This document shows, one piece after another, positions 32,593-40,643 of a stretch of 64,000 nt of DNA. A model generated the notes under the pieces. That model was not told the DNA's origin. It saw nothing but the letters and a program-made list of their open reading frames with translations, and made no database searches. Position 1 is the first letter of the stretch; every line of letters starts with the position of its first letter. Source of the DNA: Halorubrum sp. JWXQ-INN 858 (GTDB lineage: Archaea; Halobacteriota; Halobacteria; Halobacteriales; Haloferacaceae); NCBI RefSeq assembly GCF_009806985.1, contig NZ_WUAX01000001.1, forward strand, positions 17,353-81,352, given 5' to 3'. Both the position numbers and the translations under genes were made by a program.

Positions 32593-34266
32593 TCAGTTCG
32601 GGTAGTGCGCGTAGCCGTCCTCGTCGAAGAGGAAGCCGGCGTCCTCCATGACCGCCAGACCGTTGTCGACGCCCTCCTCGTAGATGGTGATGTCGTCGGT
32701 GTAGAGGTCCTCGAACGCGGAGGTGACGATGGAGGTGCCGATCTCGCCGAAGCCGTACTGGAGCTGGTCGCGGACCGCGGTCTTCGGGATCGCGTGGGCC
32801 AGCGCCTGTCGCACGGGGAGCTCCCCGAGTGGCTCCTCGCGCAGGTTCATGCTGAAGTGCCACCAGGAGTCGCTGGGGGTCTCCGCGATGCTGATGTTCG
32901 GCTCCTCCTGGTTCTCGAAGAGCTGACGGCCGACCCGCGAGAACGGGAGGTAGTCGATCTCGCCGTCACGGAGCAGCTGCCAGTTGGTGGACTCCTCGGG
33001 GATGATCTGCCAGAGGCGGCGGCTGAACGGCATCTCGATCCAGTGGTCGTCGTTGCGAACGAGCGAGAACTCCTCGCCGCGGTCCCAGTAGTCGAACTGC
33101 ATGACGCCGGAGCCGACCGGCTCCTCGACGACCTCCTGAAGCGGGTTGTCGATGTCCTCCCAGATGTGCTGGGGCAGGATGGCGATCTCCGCCGAGAGGA
33201 TCTGGTGGAGCGGGCCGACCGGCTGCGTGAGGTTGAGCTGGACCGTGCGGTCGTCGATGACCTCCGCGTCCTCGTAGAGGGAGCGCTGCACGGCGAACGC
33301 CGGCATCTCGTGCTCCTGGATGTAGTTGTACGTGAACGCGACGTCCTCGGCGGTCAGCTCCTCGCCGTCGTGCCACTGGTGATCGCGCAGGTGGAAGATA
33401 ACGGTCGTTTCGTCCTCGAGCTCCCAGTCCTCCGCGAGGCTGAGGTCCGGGTCCGCCTCGACGGCGTCGTCGAACCTGACCAGGTAGTCGTAGATCATGC
33501 GGTTCTGCACGCGAACCTTCGTCTGCGTCCGAACGTTACTGACGGGACTGAGGTTCTCGAGGACCTCCGCCCAGGTGCCCCACAGCTCGTCGTCGTCCCC
33601 GATCGGTTCGATGTGCATCATCGTCCACAGGTAGTTGAACCCGCGGATGTGGCCCTCGAAGTTCTCCCAGGTCTCGTTGTTGTACGCCATCAGCTCCGCG
33701 ACCTCGATGATCGGGGTCATCGGAACGTCCTCGGAGATCTCCTGCTGGATGTCCTGCCACTGGTCGCGGCGGGCGGCGGGGTCGGTTTCCATCTGCTGGG
33801 CGTCGAGGAGCTCGTCGACCGTGTCGTCCTCGTAGCCGTAGAAGTTGCCCTCGCCGGGGCCGGTGTTCCGGGAGTGGAACATCTCGACGATACGGGTGGC
33901 CGGGTCCACGCCGAGCCCACGGGACCACGTCGAGATCCCGTAGTCGTAGTCCTCGGTTACCTGTCCGAGCAGCGTCCCCCATTCGAGCACTTCGACGTCG
34001 ACCTCGAGGCCGACTTCCTCGAGCTGGTCGGCGACGAGGTTGATGGCGTCGTGCCGGGCCGGGTTGTAGTTCTCGGGGTTGTTCAGGTAGGTGACGGCGG
34101 GAAGCTGCTCCCCGAGGTCGTCCGGGTCTGCAGCGCTGGAACCGCTGTCGTCGTCCGGGTCGTCCTCCGCACAGCCTGCGATCGCAGCCGTCGCACCGAC
34201 AGCTCCGATGGAGCCGGCGCGGCGAAGGAAGGAACGTCGGTTGTACTGATCTGTGATATCGCGCAT
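32593..34266 (-). CDS. dppA: Peptide ABC transporter substrate-binding lipoprotein (family 5, Tat-exported)
   Basis: The 557-residue extracellular binding protein delivers peptides to the permease. Its start has a twin-arginine motif RRSFLRRAGS and a lipobox ending AIAGC near residue 32, so it is exported folded and lipid-anchored, typical for haloarchaea. Asp/Ser-rich linker follows. Later, DVAFTYNYIQEHEMP and LREEPLGELPVRQALAHAI match family 5 binding proteins. ATG 34266 is 20-27 bases after a TATA-like cttatacc, so the mRNA is probably leaderless. The ligand could be oligopeptide or another solute of this family. Confidence 0.92.
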   Translation of the reverse strand: MRDITDQYNRRSFLRRAGSIGAVGATAAIAGCAEDDPDDDSGSSAADPDDLGEQLPAVTYLNNPENYNPARHDAINLVADQLEEVGLEVDVEVLEWGTLLGQVTEDYDYGISTWSRGLGVDPATRIVEMFHSRNTGPGEGNFYGYEDDTVDELLDAQQMETDPAARRDQWQDIQQEISEDVPMTPIIEVAELMAYNNETWENFEGHIRGFNYLWTMMHIEPIGDDDELWGTWAEVLENLSPVSNVRTQTKVRVQNRMIYDYLVRFDDAVEADPDLSLAEDWELEDETTVIFHLRDHQWHDGEELTAEDVAFTYNYIQEHEMPAFAVQRSLYEDAEVIDDRTVQLNLTQPVGPLHQILSAEIAILPQHIWEDIDNPLQEVVEEPVGSGVMQFDYWDRGEEFSLVRNDDHWIEMPFSRRLWQIIPEESTNWQLLRDGEIDYLPFSRVGRQLFENQEEPNISIAETPSDSWWHFSMNLREEPLGELPVRQALAHAIPKTAVRDQLQYGFGEIGTSIVTSAFEDLYTDDITIYEEGVDNGLAVMEDAGFLFDEDGYAHYPN

Positions 34267-34285
34267 CAACTAAGTGGACTCATGG

Positions 34286-34293
34286 CGAGGTAT
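34286..34293 (-). promoter_or_regulatory. TATA element of the dpp operon
   Basis: On the minus strand cttatacc lies 20-27 bases before the ATG of dppA, the usual spacing for a leaderless haloarchaeal transcript. Confidence 0.5.
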
Positions 34294-34366
34294 AAGCGTT
34301 TCGCAATTATTCGTATGATTGATATACTTTTAAATAATGTAAATGTCAACGATGGTCGAAACAAAC

Positions 34367-34388
34367 CCATACTCCCCGAAGAGTATGG
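34367..34388. promoter_or_regulatory. Perfect inverted repeat matching a TrmB-type motif
   Basis: CCATACTC and GAGTATGG form an exact 8-6-8 inverted repeat. Its core, TACT-N7-GAGTA, fits the motif known for haloarchaeal TrmB (TACT-N7-8-GAGTA). It lies about 100 bases upstream of dppA and 300 upstream of the M20 gene, in the A/T-rich divergent promoter region. Confidence 0.55.
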
Positions 34389-34481
34389 TTTCGATCACGT
34401 TTCCCGACGAATAATACCCGTACCGGCACCTCTGGAACCGTCCCGAACACCCGATCAACGACCGATCGAAATACGCGATCG

Positions 34482-34512
34482 CCTTTATATAGTCATGCCA
34501 TGAGAAGGCATG
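34482..34512 (+). promoter_or_regulatory. Strong TATA element followed by inverted repeat
   Basis: cctttatatag (34482-34492) is among the best TATA-like boxes in the window. Directly downstream CATGCC-N7-GGCATG (34494-34512) forms an exact 6-7-6 inverted repeat that would sit between the TATA box and the transcription start. It points towards the M20 gene, leaving a leader of about 165 bases. Confidence 0.5.
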
Positions 34513-34534
34513 TATTGGACGATCACAGGCAACT

Positions 34535-34624
34535 TCCGTGGATAGTCACGTGTCGTTCCGTGGCTAGTCGCGTGTCGCTTCCGTGACAGCCACGCGCCGC
34601 CTCCGTGACAGCCACGCGCCGCTT
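34535..34624. repeat. 22-23-bp tandem repeats in the M20 leader
   Basis: Four imperfect units beginning TCCGTG follow each other; the last two are nearly identical 22-bp copies. They lie between the strong TATA box and the M20 gene. The rest of the 34267-34682 gap is A/T-rich and holds the regulatory sites listed separately; I see no gene in it. Confidence 0.65.
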
Positions 34625-34682
34625 CCGCGATCTCGGTTCCGGCTCCGGTACAGTTAACTCCCGCATGCGGCACTGGTGATGT

Positions 34683-35957
34683 ATGTCATGGTACGCTGAC
34701 GAGGGGCTCGTCGGGATCCGACGGGACCTCCACCGCCACGCCGAGGCCGGCTGGAAGGAGTTCAGAACCACCGCGCTCGTCGCCGAGGAACTCGAACGAC
34801 TCGGCTACGACGTCGCGCTCGGTCCCGACGCGGTCGTTCCCGAGAAGCGTCTCGGGCTCCCGAGCGACGACGTGCTTGCGGCGGCCGAGGATCGCGCACG
34901 CGAGGCTGGCGCGCCGGAAGCGTACCTCGAGCGGATGGACGGGATCACCGGGGCCGTCGCCACTCGATCGTTCGGGGACGGCCCGGTCGTCGGGGTCCGG
35001 GTCGACATGGACGCGCTCGAGCGCGACGAGTCGCGGGCGGACGACCACCGACCGGCCGCGGAGGGGTTCGCGAGCGTCAACCCCGGGGAGATGCACGCGT
35101 GCGGCCACGACGCCCACACGGCGATCGGGATCGGGATCGCCCGCGAGTTCGCCGACGCCGACGGCACGGACGAGGGGTTCGACGGGACGCTCAAGCTGTT
35201 CTTCCAGCCGTCGGAGGAGGGCGGTCGCGGCGGCCTCCCGATGAGCGAGACCGACCACCTCGACGACGTCGACCTGCTCGTCGCGCTCCACGTCGGGCTC
35301 GACGAGGAGACGGGCACGGTCGTCACCGCCTACGAACACCCCCTCTCGAACGCGAAGCTCGACGTCGAGTTCTCCGGTGCACCCGCCCACGCCGGCGGCG
35401 CGCCCAACGAGGGCCGGAACGCGCTACAGGCGGCTTCGACGGCGATCACGAACCTCTACGGGATCCCCCGGCACGGCGACGGGGTGACCCGGGTCAACGT
35501 CGGAATGGTCGAATCGAGCAACGCGCAGAACGTCATCTCCGAGCGGGCGACGCTCCGCGTCGAGGTGCGGGGCGGGACGGCCGACCTCAACGAGTACATG
35601 CTCTCACACGCGAGACGGATCGTCGACGGCGCGGCGTCGATGCACGACGTCGACGTCGGGACCTCGCTGTACGGCAAGACGACGACGTTCGAGGCGGACG
35701 ACGAGGCCGCGACGCTCGTCGCCGAGGCGGCCGCGGGCCTCGACGCGGTCACGGAGGTCCGGCCGCGAAAGGAGTTCGGGGGGAGCGAGGACGCCTCCTA
35801 CCTGATCCGGCGAGTCCAGGAGTCCGGCGGGATCGCCACGTACGTCGGGATCGGCGCGAGCAACGTCGCTGGCCACCACACCGCCGAGTTCGACATCGAC
35901 GAGGAGTCGATGCGGATCGGCGTCGACACCGTCGTCGAGGCGCTTCGGTCCTTCTGA
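34683..35957 (+). CDS. M20-family amidohydrolase (AbgA/aminoacylase type)
   Basis: The 424-residue metallo-hydrolase has VRVDMDALE near residue 105, MHACGHDAHTAIGIGIA near 139 and FFQPSEEG near 178, the metal-binding triad of M20D amidohydrolases. It probably cleaves an N-acyl amino acid or small peptide. It shares the YGIPRHxxGxTRVNVG block with the second M20 gene (53308-54648), so they are paralogues. Being divergent from a peptide importer suggests it handles an imported compound; this is inference. Start ATG 34683 is followed by the family N-terminus. Confidence 0.92.
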   Translation: MSWYADEGLVGIRRDLHRHAEAGWKEFRTTALVAEELERLGYDVALGPDAVVPEKRLGLPSDDVLAAAEDRAREAGAPEAYLERMDGITGAVATRSFGDGPVVGVRVDMDALERDESRADDHRPAAEGFASVNPGEMHACGHDAHTAIGIGIAREFADADGTDEGFDGTLKLFFQPSEEGGRGGLPMSETDHLDDVDLLVALHVGLDEETGTVVTAYEHPLSNAKLDVEFSGAPAHAGGAPNEGRNALQAASTAITNLYGIPRHGDGVTRVNVGMVESSNAQNVISERATLRVEVRGGTADLNEYMLSHARRIVDGAASMHDVDVGTSLYGKTTTFEADDEAATLVAEAAAGLDAVTEVRPRKEFGGSEDASYLIRRVQESGGIATYVGIGASNVAGHHTAEFDIDEESMRIGVDTVVEALRSF

Positions 35958-36097
35958 GGCGCGCCGCACGGCGTTCGGGGCGGTTCCTGCCTTCGCGATC
36001 CCCCACCCTTCGATCCGGGGAAGCGGAAGGTTCACCCCCTGTAGCCCGTCCGTGACGTACTTCGGACGTACCGAGGATCCGGCGCTCGACCCATGAT

Positions 36098-36137
36098 TAC
36101 GAATATCGTAGCGTATCTTCGAACGACGCACTTATTA
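36098..36137 (+). promoter_or_regulatory. carA promoter with candidate Lrp operator
   Basis: A perfect inverted repeat TACGA-ATA-TCGTA (36098-36110) lies about 20 bases upstream of a TATA element cttatta (36131-36137). The TATA element is 25-31 bases before the carA ATG at 36162. The 15 bases at 36100-36114 are identical to those before the Lrp gene. A site just upstream of the TATA box would suit an activator. Confidence 0.6.
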
Positions 36138-36161
36138 CGCTCGGTACATACGTATCTCGTA

Positions 36162-37223
36162 ATGTCGGACGCCTACATCGCGCTGGCCGACGGACGCGTG
36201 TTCGAAGCACGCGGCCGTGCGCCGGGGCGTACACGTGGTGAACTGGTGTTCACGACCGCGTACACTGGGTACGAGGAGTCGCTCACCGATCCCTCCTACG
36301 CCGAACAGGTCCTTACCTTCTCGTACCCGTTGATCGGGAACTACGGCGTCCGATCGGAGCGATTCGAGTCCGACTCCGTCCAGCCGCGCGCGGCGATCGC
36401 CCGCGAGCTCACCGCCGACGTCGCGGAGTGGCTCGCCGCCGAGGGCGTCCCGGCGGTCGACCACGTCGACACCCGCGAGATCGTGACCTCCGTCCGCGAG
36501 GAGGGCGCGATGGCCTGCGGGATCGTCGCCGGCGAGGACGTCACGCCCGAGGACGCGATCGCCGAGATGGAGGCGTGCGTCCCGATGAGCGACCACGTCG
36601 ACATCGGCGCGGGAGTGTCCGTGTCGGAGCCGGTCGTCCACGAGGGCGGCGGCGAGGTCGACGTGGCGCTCATCGACTGCGGCGCGAAGGGGTCCATCAT
36701 CTCGTCGCTGACGGAACGCGGCGCGGACGTCCACGTCTTCCCGTACGACGCTGCCGCGACGGAGGTCGCCGCGGTCGACCCCGACGTCCTGTTCGTCTCG
36801 AACGGCCCCGGCGACCCGGAGAACTTCGTCGACGCACAGGCGGTCGTCGACGCCTTCGCGGGCGACCTCCCGATGGCCGGCATCTGTCTCGGCCAGCAGA
36901 TCGTCGCGAGCGCGCTCGGCGGCACGACGGAGAAGATGGCGTTCGGCCACCGCGGCGTCAACCAGCCCGTCAAGGACCTCCGGACGGGGAAGGTCGTCAT
37001 GACGACGCAGAACCACGGCTACACCGTCGCCGACACCGGTCCGCTGGAGGTGACCCAAGTGAACGTCAACGACGACACCGTCGAGGGGCTCGACAGCGAG
37101 GAGCTCGACGTCATCACCCGCCAGTACCACCCCGAAGCGAACCCCGGCCCGCACGACTCGCTCGGCTTCTTCGACGACGTGCTGGCGCTGACGGACACCC
37201 GGACGCGCGTCGCGGCCGACTGA
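36162..37223 (+). CDS. carA: Carbamoyl-phosphate synthase small subunit
   Basis: The 353-residue glutaminase subunit supplies ammonia to CarB for carbamoyl phosphate, used in pyrimidine and arginine synthesis. The N-terminal half is the CPSase-specific domain (YTGYEESLTDPSYAEQVLTF). The class I amidotransferase triad is visible as Cys in GICLGQQ and His/Glu in YHPEANPGP. carB is 20 kb away in this window rather than adjacent. ATG 36162 sits the expected distance after the TATA element. Confidence 0.96.
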   Translation: MSDAYIALADGRVFEARGRAPGRTRGELVFTTAYTGYEESLTDPSYAEQVLTFSYPLIGNYGVRSERFESDSVQPRAAIARELTADVAEWLAAEGVPAVDHVDTREIVTSVREEGAMACGIVAGEDVTPEDAIAEMEACVPMSDHVDIGAGVSVSEPVVHEGGGEVDVALIDCGAKGSIISSLTERGADVHVFPYDAAATEVAAVDPDVLFVSNGPGDPENFVDAQAVVDAFAGDLPMAGICLGQQIVASALGGTTEKMAFGHRGVNQPVKDLRTGKVVMTTQNHGYTVADTGPLEVTQVNVNDDTVEGLDSEELDVITRQYHPEANPGPHDSLGFFDDVLALTDTRTRVAAD

Positions 37224-37511
37224 CCACGGTCGCCGCCCGAACGGTCACCCGATCCGCCCGACCGCTCTCCCCCGTCCGACCGCACGGAGTACCAGTTCCC
37301 CTCCCCGACCCACCGCTTCTCCCGCCCACCCCGCCGCATCTCGCTCCGCGACTCGGCGCCTTTCTCACCCAATCCACCGCTTCTCGCCCGGCGAATCGAC
37401 GCTTCTCGCATCCGGACTCCTCGACACCCACGTCCCCGGTCCGGCCGCCGTTCGACCCCGACGACGGCACGTTCCGGCGGCGTTTTGTCGCGTCGGCCCG
37501 GAGGGATCGAC

Positions 37512-38348
37512 GTGACACGCGATATCCTCCTCACGAACGACGACGGAATCGACGCGGTCGGGCTGCGGGCGCTGTACGACGCGCTCGCGGCCGATCACGA
37601 CGTGACCGTGGTCGCGCCGGCGACGAACCAGTCCGGGGTCGGCGGGGCCCGGTCGTGGTGGGACACGACCGTCCAATACTCCGAGACCGACCTCGGGTAC
37701 GCCGTCGAGGGAACGCCCGCCGACTGCGTGGCGGTCGCGGACGTCGCGCTGGGCCTCGACCCGGACCTGGTCGTGTCTGGCTGTAACCACGGGCCGAACA
37801 TCGGCGCACACATCCTCGGACAGTCGGGGACCGTCGGGGCCGCGATGGAGGCGTCGTTCCTCGGGATCCCGGGGATCGCGCTGTCGCTGTACGACCGGGG
37901 GAACCTCCCGATCTCCCCGACGGCCGGCCACGGCGACTTCGCGCTCGCCGGCGAGGTCGCCGCGGACCTCGTCACGCGGTTCGAGGACGAGGGGTTACCG
38001 CTCGGGGCCGACGTGGTGAACGTCAACGTCCCCGCCGCCGACGACGAGGCGGCGGCCGACCCGACCTACCGCGTGACCGAGCCCGCCCGCGGGTTCGACG
38101 TTATCGAATACCACCCGGGCGACGACGCCCCCTCCGAGGGCGGGTCCGCCGGGCGGCGCGGCGAGATGGGGATGGAGCTTCGCGACCGCTTCTGGCGGGA
38201 GTTCCTGCGCGGCGACGTCGCGGACGACCCCGGCTCCGACCGGCTGGCCGTCGTCGAGGGCGAGGTGAGCGTCTCGCCGTTGGCGACCTCGCGCGCGGTC
38301 GCGAGCGACCGGGTGGGCGAGACCGTTTCGCTCCCGGCGGACGAGTGA
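37512..38348 (+). CDS. surE: SurE 5'/3'-nucleotidase
   Basis: This 278-residue survival protein E homologue removes phosphate from nucleoside monophosphates. The metal site is in ILLTNDDGIDA at the N-terminus; GTPADCV and VSGCNHGPNIG are further signatures. The start is GTG 37512; the earlier frame lies in the upstream G/C-rich gap and lacks homology. It has no obvious operon partner. Confidence 0.93.
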   Translation: MTRDILLTNDDGIDAVGLRALYDALAADHDVTVVAPATNQSGVGGARSWWDTTVQYSETDLGYAVEGTPADCVAVADVALGLDPDLVVSGCNHGPNIGAHILGQSGTVGAAMEASFLGIPGIALSLYDRGNLPISPTAGHGDFALAGEVAADLVTRFEDEGLPLGADVVNVNVPAADDEAAADPTYRVTEPARGFDVIEYHPGDDAPSEGGSAGRRGEMGMELRDRFWREFLRGDVADDPGSDRLAVVEGEVSVSPLATSRAVASDRVGETVSLPADE

Positions 38349-38439
38349 CTCCGGTGCCATCCCGATCCCGACGCGCCCGCGAAGCCCGTCGTTACCGGCG
38401 ACCGCCCGGGTTTATTCCGAGGCGTCGTGTACGGCCGAT

Positions 38440-38904
38440 ATGACCGTCATCGTCGGGACGTCCGCGGCGGACGAACAGGCCGGTCCGATCCGGGAAGCCC
38501 GCCGTCTCGCCGCGGGGCTCGGTGAACCGCTGCACGTCGTTCACGTCTACTCGGAAGCGGAGTTCGAGACCGCGACGACGGGCGAGGACGGTGGGGCCCG
38601 TGCCTTCGGGGAGGTCAGGGCGGACGCCGAGGCCGTCGCGGAGGCCGCCCTCCGGGCCGCGCTGGGCGATGCGAGCGAAGACGGCGGCGTGTTTGAGCCG
38701 CCGGTCGAAGCGGTCGGGCTCGTCGGCGACCCCGCGACCGAGCTGGTCGAACACGCGACACACGCGGACGCGAGCCTGCTCGTGGTCGGCGGTCGGCGAC
38801 GGTCGCCGGTCGGGAAGGCGATCTTCGGCAGCATCACGCAGGACGTCCTCTTCGAGGCCGACTGTCCGGTCGTCGCCTGCTTCGACGCCGTCGAGGACGA
38901 CTGA
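38440..38904 (+). CDS. Universal stress protein (UspA family)
   Basis: This 154-residue single Usp domain begins MTVIVGTSAADEQA and ends with the ATP-binding signature VVGGRRRSPVGKAIFGSITQDVLFEADCPVV (GGxRRSPxGKxxFGS). It probably forms dimers in the cytosol. It is followed 54 bases later by the transposon-like insertion. Confidence 0.93.
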   Translation: MTVIVGTSAADEQAGPIREARRLAAGLGEPLHVVHVYSEAEFETATTGEDGGARAFGEVRADAEAVAEAALRAALGDASEDGGVFEPPVEAVGLVGDPATELVEHATHADASLLVVGGRRRSPVGKAIFGSITQDVLFEADCPVVACFDAVEDD

Positions 38905-38958
38905 CCGTCCCCCTCGCCGCGGCCCGCTCCGCTTCCTCACCGCACGATCCGCCGAAAC

Positions 38959-38975
38959 GGCTCTGTTGAAATCCT
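38959..38975 (+). repeat. Left terminal inverted repeat of the element
   Basis: This 17-bp end reads ggctctgttgaaatcct. It differs from the reverse complement of the right end at one position. The target duplication gccgaaac lies directly outside it at 38951-38958. Confidence 0.88.
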
Positions 38976-39026
38976 GTTATTCAACCATGTTTGCGTCTGA
39001 AACAGCGGGTCACTGAACGGTGCTAA

Positions 39027-39275
39027 TTAATCAAGGCGGCGTTGCCGCTCCGCCCAGAACATAAGTTCGTCTCGCATTTCTTCAGGTACATCTCCAAAGA
39101 GACAGCCAAGACGGTTTCCAAGGTTTTGCCAGCTTAGCTTATTGAATGTCCCTTCTGAATATGGACCCCCCTCCAATGCGTCTTCCCACCCCTGATGAAA
39201 GGTACGTTCGCGGCTACTATCGAGTGGCTTCCGCTTATCCGCCTCGTACATCAAAATGGAATCTGATGACACCAT
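39027..39275 (-). CDS. Element cargo: 82-residue haloarchaeal protein of unknown function
   Basis: The 82-residue ORF ends with the pattern YSEGTFNKLSWQNLGNRLGC and LFGDVPEEMRDELMFWAERQ, seen in small proteins scattered in haloarchaeal genomes and often on variable regions. It has no known catalytic motif. A TATA-like ttttattatg on its strand (about 39297-39306) lies some 27 bases before its ATG. Codon use is less G/C-rich than in the host genes. Confidence 0.62.
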   Translation of the reverse strand: MVSSDSILMYEADKRKPLDSSRERTFHQGWEDALEGGPYSEGTFNKLSWQNLGNRLGCLFGDVPEEMRDELMFWAERQRRLD

Positions 39276-39423
39276 GCGTGGTATATCATGTTAGTTCATA
39301 ATAAAACCTCATCTGGACCTACTGGTTCGGCGTATGTAGTTCTGAAACTACGCTCAAAACCTGACCAATACGTGGACTTCCTGTACAGAAGAGATATATG
39401 TGCCTGTGTCTACAATTTACAAA

Positions 39424-40401
39424 GTGAAGCGTCGAGAATATATCATCTTAGGAGGTGCCTCTGTGAGTGCTGCTGTTTCTGGCTGTTTGGGATCACTGGG
39501 GCCAGGTAGACGTGATAAACCGTGGGTCACCTTGAGTTTGTTTTCATCTGATATTATACGAAAATTCCATAGCGAGCAGTATCTCGAGATACACCCGTCG
39601 CAGGCAAACGTAGAGGGACGGAACTTACCTCCTGAAAATCAAGAACATCACATCAGCGTAGATGTCACTGTATTAGCACAGTACGGCGTGGATTTAGAGA
39701 ACCTATCAGTAGAACCGACCCAAGAGCGTGAACGACCTCCCGACTACTCCCCAGAAGTGACCCGATGGACGGGGAGGCTCCCCGAAGAACCCAACACGGA
39801 CATCGACACAGTAGAGATGGCTGATGGGATGATCGATCTCGTTCTTACCACGCCGGAAAATATAACGCAAGCAGATCCAATCGGGTTGAATTTGACAGGG
39901 TTCGACTGTATCGATGTCGAAGCAATGACTACGGCCAGTTACGACGTTCAATCGTCCGATGACCATGTGAATCCCTCTCAGCATGAATTCCAAGTTTTCG
40001 ATCCGCAGCAACTTCCACCCACGTTATACCCAAGAGGCATGATGGAAAACAGTGATACACAGGTACTCACTATTGATTGGCTCGTGCCGGAAACTGAGGA
40101 AGTAGTGATGGAAATCGATACGTCTACGATGGATGAATACGGAACGATCCGAGGGCCAGTAATTGAAGAGAAAGTGCGTGGTGGAGTCTTAAAGACAGCA
40201 ACGATCAATGGTTCGACGGTTTCGATGAGATTGCTGCCGGATTCGGACAGCGATTTCGCCTCGGTTCAGGTCCGTCTCAATGGTGTAGAAATACGCAACA
40301 CAGCAGAAGGGCTATTATACCAAATGACTGTCGAAGGCGACACTCATGAGACAGTAGAGACGAAACCGTTTGACATTGAAACGGAACCAACACCAGAATG
40401 A
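39424..40401 (+). CDS. Element cargo: Tat-exported lipoprotein of unknown function
   Basis: The protein of about 325 residues opens with MKRREYIILGGASVSAAVSG-C, a twin-arginine signal with a lipobox cysteine near residue 22, so it is probably a membrane-anchored cell-surface protein. The rest is beta-rich with no family I recognise. GTG 39424 is chosen because a TATA-like gagatata lies about 29 bases upstream and gives the ideal short n-region; GTG 39400 is an alternative. The A/T-rich codons mark it as foreign. Confidence 0.68.
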   Translation: MKRREYIILGGASVSAAVSGCLGSLGPGRRDKPWVTLSLFSSDIIRKFHSEQYLEIHPSQANVEGRNLPPENQEHHISVDVTVLAQYGVDLENLSVEPTQERERPPDYSPEVTRWTGRLPEEPNTDIDTVEMADGMIDLVLTTPENITQADPIGLNLTGFDCIDVEAMTTASYDVQSSDDHVNPSQHEFQVFDPQQLPPTLYPRGMMENSDTQVLTIDWLVPETEEVVMEIDTSTMDEYGTIRGPVIEEKVRGGVLKTATINGSTVSMRLLPDSDSDFASVQVRLNGVEIRNTAEGLLYQMTVEGDTHETVETKPFDIETEPTPE

Positions 40402-40564
40402 GAACGTTAGGTAGCCGCCTTATTCCGATGAGTGTGATAGGAATTGCCTGCTGACTACACCCTCCGTATCTTGCACACCGCTACGCAAGAGTCAGATGTC
40501 TCGGGATTTATGCTGCAGATCTCCTATACTGACCGAAACCGAGTCAGGTTATATCCGGCTACGA

Positions 40565-40581
40565 AGGATCTCAACAGAGCC
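40565..40581 (-). repeat. Right terminal inverted repeat of the element
   Basis: The reverse complement of this 17-bp end reads ggctctgttgagatcct. The second copy of the 8-bp target duplication gccgaaac follows at 40582-40589. Confidence 0.88.
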
Positions 40582-40643
40582 GCCGAAACCGTTTCGACAC
40601 CTCAGAGAGACCGTCTCCACCCCGTCGAAAACGTTCTCTGCGG

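Larger units (their letters stand above)
38959..40581. mobile_element. Non-autonomous IS6-like transposable element carrying two genes
   Basis: The 1,623-bp segment is bounded by 17-bp inverted repeats (38959-38975 and 40565-40581) that begin GGCTCTGTTGA and match at 16 of 17 positions. The octamer gccgaaac flanks it on both sides (38951-38958 and 40582-40589), an exact target duplication. IS6-family elements typically make 8-bp duplications and have ends of this type. No transposase is present; instead an 82-residue ORF and a Tat lipoprotein fill it. The interior is clearly more A/T-rich than its surroundings. The stretch 40402-40564 has no gene and may be a remnant of an IS end. It sits in the gap between two convergent genes, disrupting neither. 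Confidence 0.85.

Noticed and set aside
34500..34586. Short ORF of 28 residues after the strong TATA box
   Set aside because: It is built from the tandem repeats and lies at the inverted repeat; the coding signal is no better than chance.
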